Positions 16,961 through 20,274 of a stretch of 20,274 bases of DNA are shown piece by piece; the stretch's first letter is position 1, and each line of letters starts with the position of its first letter. The notes below the pieces were generated by a model that did no database searches, was not told where the DNA came from, and saw only the letters and a list, made by a program, of their open reading frames with translations. Both the position numbers and the translations under genes were made by a program. This DNA comes from Paulinella micropora (lineage: Eukaryota > Cercozoa > Imbricatea > Euglyphida), in assembly GCA_009731375.1 (NCBI GenBank), contig BJOX01000165.1, forward strand, positions 96,803 to 117,076. Direction: 5' to 3'.

Positions 16961-19900
16961 TCACTGGTCCTCCTGGTCACTCCCTTCCTCTGGAACGTAC
17001 AATGACGATTGGATGCTCGTCTCGCTGTCTGAAGATCCATCTAATTCTGCATACGATACTGGCTTCTGTTGGCGTCGGGGGGGTGCCGCAGCCTGAAGTG
17101 GCTCAGACTCACGCATCATAGTTGCATCTACCTCTTCGACCATGCGCTGTCTCTTGGGCCGCCGCGCCGCTCTCGACTGGCCCCCAGACTGGTTGCGCTT
17201 GCGCTAAAACAGGGAAACAACAAACAAACAAGGAATTAATCCGTCCAGAGCTACAACGAAAAAAATCTTCAACAACCAAAAACCTACGCCCTTAGTACCG
17301 CCCTTAGTACCCGTTTGAATTCTCCACCGCCATCCACGTCACCACCGCTGGCTCCGATGCCTGCACCACCGCTGGCTCCGACGCCTGCACCACCGCAATC
17401 ACTGCAGGCCTGAAGCTGATGATGCGCGATAATAGCTGCAGCCATCTGTCGCTTCGTCTGGCCCTCACTTTGCAATCCGTGCTCTCGGCAAAATTTCACC
17501 AGAACGGGCCGGGTCATTTTGCTGGCCAGCGTCTTTGCCTGAAGACCCTCCCGCTCCAACAGTTGCTCGATGGTGTACTGCCTTGCTGGTCGCCGTCCGC
17601 CTGACTGGGCACTTTCTTGCCAGTCCGTGCGCCCTGCGCCTTGCGGGTCCATAGCCTTTTCGTACCTCCTTTGCGCTCGGGCCCTGTCACGGGCGCGTTT
17701 GGAAGGACGTCCCTCCCTGTTGCGGACGCTCGAAGTTGCTCTGCAACCCGGAATGTGCAGCTCAGGAGCATCTTGCTTTCGAACTGGCCTTTCCAAATAA
17801 TGCGAGCAGCCCTTACAGAGGTCGCGGAAGTTTTCGCGTGTGCGCAAAACCCAGAGCCACCCTGGGCCACACACACATGGGGTAGGGGGAGGGGAGGGAG
17901 AGAGACAGAGAGAGGAAGAGAGAAAAAAAGAAAGAATGAGGGGGGGGGGGGCGGACCTCTCTCGTGGTGAGGAGTTTCCCGTGCGATCACTATCCCTGGT
18001 TCCCACTTCCTGTCTCCCTTTGCGTCTATGAAAGAGTACCTAATTGAGCAGCAGTCACGAATTCCCCTTGCTTTGACACCATTCACAACTGTCGAAATGT
18101 CTGGGCTTTCGTTGCTAGGCTCCCCGCCGGAGAAATCCCGAAGAACCATATCTTTTATGGCAGGGACAATAATACACCTAGTATCGGGATCGTCTCCAAA
18201 CAGTCTGGCAAAGTCTTCCGGTTTGGAAAAGGGCTGACTGCTGTCGAGCTGGTGCTTCCAAGCAATGGTTTTCAGAGAGTTACCCAGAATATCTATTACA
18301 GACAGAAAATGTGGTAACAGTAACAATACTAGTAGTAGTAGCTAGGGTTTCTGGGGGCGCATGGAAGAAAAGCTTGTGACGTTTTTTCTTTTTTATCCAC
18401 ACAAGCTTCTTATCCTATGCCAGTAGCAAGCACTGAGTTTTTTTTTTCCAGGTACTGTAAAGAGAGAAACAGAGAGAGAGCGAGAGGTGCAACAATGTTA
18501 ATAACAATGTTAGTGGCGTGGTTGGGACATAATGAGTCATGCTGCACCTCCACTTCAGTCTTGTCGCTGAGCTCGGTGCTGCGCTTCAGCACTTGCTGGT
18601 AGAGGCCGGTCAACCAATTGATGAGACCGTAATTGTTGAGGTTGGATCCATTGTCTCCTGAAATCTGAATTATTCGCCTCAACACCAGACACAACACCAG
18701 TCACAACAATAATTCTAGTAATACCAAGAAAACTGAATAGCAAGACAACGCAATATTCAAAGTAAAAGAACACGCAAGGGAATGTTCAGTGGCATACCCA
18801 ATACGCCAGATATTCTCTACTGTGAAAAGGTAGTTGAGCGCCCAAACGTAAATAATGGCTGTCTGTTCGCCTTACAAAACAAAATTGAAAGGTGGACATG
18901 GTTGAAGTTGTCACGTACTCAGAACAAGTGATACCTTGGCCCCAGAACAAGTAATTGAGTTGTCTCGCGTTGATTGCACCCGGGACGTCCATGAACAATA
19001 AAACGATGCCCAGCAACCAGAACTGAGAGCCATCTAGCGCATAGAACCCAACGTAGTCTGCAAAAAGCTACGTACGTATACAAGGAACACAAGCACAGTT
19101 AGACCGAGCAGAAATATCGACATCATATCACGTTCAAGAACAGTACCTGTGCATGCAATCCTGATAGCATATGACGCCCCCACTCAGCCACGAAAGGCTT
19201 CATGGTAGCCATCTGACTCTCGTGGATGCTGAACTTCTCAATCACCTTCCGCGTGGACTCGATCTGCTCCTTGAGCTTTCCGATGGTTGCTCCGGACTTA
19301 TTGTTGACTGCAGCGTCCACCAGCCTCCTCTCCAGTCTCGGAAGTTCTGCCTTAGCCTTGGTGCCAGAGACACAGGGTGGACAATATTTTGGTTTGTCTT
19401 CGTGGTTCCATAAAATTAAACCCAGCGCCTTTGCCCTGTCGAGTATGTACCAGAAGCCGACATAGCCGTGCCGATGGAAAGCCGGCAAGCGCTGCATGCA
19501 TTCGTTGTACCTGGGTCTATTTTTCTCTTCCAGCATGGATTTATCAATGGTTTTGATGAACTCCTCATCGTCGGGGTAGTCCTTTTTCCACTGCGTATAC
19601 GACAGCAGGTCCTACTCCAGATTGGTAATCCTTGCTCGTTTTGAACGATCTGAGAGCTCCCTCACGTCTCGCTTCGCGCAGAGCCTGGAAATAGCCTCCA
19701 AAATCAATACGCTGTTCCAGTACCTGTGTTTGAGCCACTCATAGGCCTTGTCATTGTGAACCTTGTATATGGTATCCTTTGCACCGGATGTAGTGCATAA
19801 AAATGATTTAAGTCCCTCTGCGTACGCACCAACCTCTTCGTCCGAAATGTGTCGATAGTGAGGTCGAGCGATATCGAGAGTTCTCAGTGTGGTTAGCATA

Positions 19901-20274
19901 GGCATCCTGGCGATCTTTTTCAAAATCTCTCGCCTGGTTGCGTTGTGAACATAACTACGCACAGGCTCCCCCAAAGTCTCCCGTACAAAGTCAGAGCTTA
20001 AGCCCCTGCACGCGAAGCCCACCACCATACTCCGGTGCGAATTGTTGGTACTTGGAAAGGTGCGATAAATGTTGAGGAGGTCGAGCACATTTGACGCCAG
20101 ACGCTTTAGTTGGCTCGCCTCATCCTTGGGAGCTCGACTTCTGCAAGCACAACATACATAGCTGTTGCTAGCTCACCAATATTAATGGCACTGCCAAGCA
20201 CTTTCACTTACTTGTCCGCAAACTCATCCACCAAAGACTCGATCATTACACGTGCTTCCTCCTTAGATAGTTTG
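16961..20274 (-). CDS. Seven-exon gene: Zn / transposase-like / SAP-like protein, 5' end outside window, one in-frame TAG
   Basis: Exons on the minus strand: 20274-20212, 20140-19147, 19067-18935, 18657-18529, 18292-17957, 17861-17311, 17203-16961. All six introns are GT-AG and phases match throughout (2449 coding bases in the window). N-terminal part helical (SSDFVRETLGEPVRSYVHNA). KYCPPCVSG (about 19364-19390) is half of a possible zinc site. YVGFYALDGSQFWLLG, then INARQLNYLFWGQGDNGSN, resembles the first and second Asp blocks of RNase H-fold transposases; no third acidic residue can be assigned. LCKGC (17806-17820) with later Cys/His may bind zinc. MTRPVLVKFCREHGLQSEG with following KRQMAAAII resembles a SAP DNA-binding motif. 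A Gly/Ala repeat, a basic stretch like a nuclear signal and an acidic tail end it. I do not know the family; a domesticated or decaying transposase is an inference. TAG at 19612-19614 interrupts exon 2 in frame. The exon 4 donor (18529) is the least certain junction. Confidence 0.8.
17204..17310 (-). other. Intron 6 of the spliced gene, tandem donors
   Basis: 107 nt, CGG|GTACTAAG...TGTTTTAG|CGC, phase 0. The 12 bases GTACTAAGGGCG occur twice in a row at the donor, so a second donor 12 bases downstream would add four codons in frame. Confidence 0.75.
17862..17956 (-). other. Intron 5 of the spliced gene
   Basis: 95 nt, GAGAG|GTCCGC...GGCCCAG|GG, phase 1. It includes a C-run (G-run on the plus strand, 17939-17951) and a long pyrimidine tract before the acceptor. 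Confidence 0.85.
18293..18528 (-). other. Intron 4 of the spliced gene (tentative)
   Basis: 236 nt with donor at GTCCCAACC and acceptor CTGTAATAG, phase 1; joins HDSL to YILGNSLKTIAW. The donor is weak. A strong pyrimidine-rich acceptor (CTCTCTTTACAG, about 18451-18462) inside it allows an extra small exon as an alternative. Confidence 0.5.
18658..18934 (-). other. Intron 3 of the spliced gene
   Basis: 277 nt, AAG|GTATCA...GATTTCAG|GAG, phase 1. It splits the codon for Gly in the WGQGDNGSN motif. Confidence 0.85.
19068..19146 (-). other. Intron 2 of the spliced gene
   Basis: 79 nt, CAG|GTACTG...TACGTAG, phase 0. The nearer TTGCAG acceptor would put the downstream exon out of frame, so the earlier AG is chosen; it gives HAQ-LFADYVGFY. 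Confidence 0.8.
20141..20211 (-). other. Intron 1 of the spliced gene
   Basis: 71 nt, GTAAGTGAAA...TTGCAG, phase 2; donor is the perfect consensus GTAAGT. Joins ...EFADK to SRAPKDEAS. Confidence 0.85.

Noticed and set aside
19600-19625. The TAG in exon 2 as part of a tiny intron
   Set aside because: The only GT...AG pair around it is 25 nt and would shift the frame, while the unspliced frame continues correctly.

Overview
The window comes from a eukaryotic nuclear genome. Two things show this. A minus-strand gene at the right end stays in frame only if six GT-AG introns are removed. The middle is occupied by a Ty3/gypsy-type LTR retroelement relic. Very long compound microsatellites, two short N gaps and short introns (71-277 nt) would suit an alga, another protist or a small invertebrate. 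Nothing here fixes the species.

Layout. 1-4285: almost pure low-complexity DNA (GGAA/CTTCC, CT/CA, CATA, AT, TTTATA, TATCTA, TG). Embedded in it are a recurring ~45-bp non-repetitive core, a duplicated ~100-bp unit, three copies of a short GCGGT...ACCGC palindrome, and a 460-bp CAA/CGA trinucleotide array held between inverted repeats. 4286-6238: AT-rich DNA with no supported gene; it carries a perfect 42-bp tandem duplication, two purine tracts (minus strand) and a ~97-bp tandem array rich in small hairpins. 6239-15878: retroelement relic on the minus strand. In transcription order it has an aspartic protease with a very long linker, reverse transcriptase, RNase H, integrase (zinc finger, DD35E core, GPY/F module), an acidic linker with a C-terminal extension, a 0.7-kb non-coding gap, and then a large extra open region after pol that could be a displaced gag or an env-like gene. 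pol has at least nine frame changes and four in-frame stops, yet the catalytic motifs I checked are intact. 15879-16960: non-coding, with two ~340-bp direct repeats. 16961-20274: minus-strand gene of seven visible exons, open at the window edge. It encodes an unrecognised protein with a CPPC zinc motif, a region resembling an RNase H-fold transposase, a second Cys cluster, a SAP-like helix pair and a basic/acidic tail. It has one in-frame TAG.

The strongest candidates for new biology are the spliced gene, the gag-like region lying after integrase, the inverted-repeat-bounded CAA/CGA array, and the microsatellite-flanked core. No CRISPR, tRNA or rRNA was found. No LTR pair could be identified by eye, so the element's ends are undefined.
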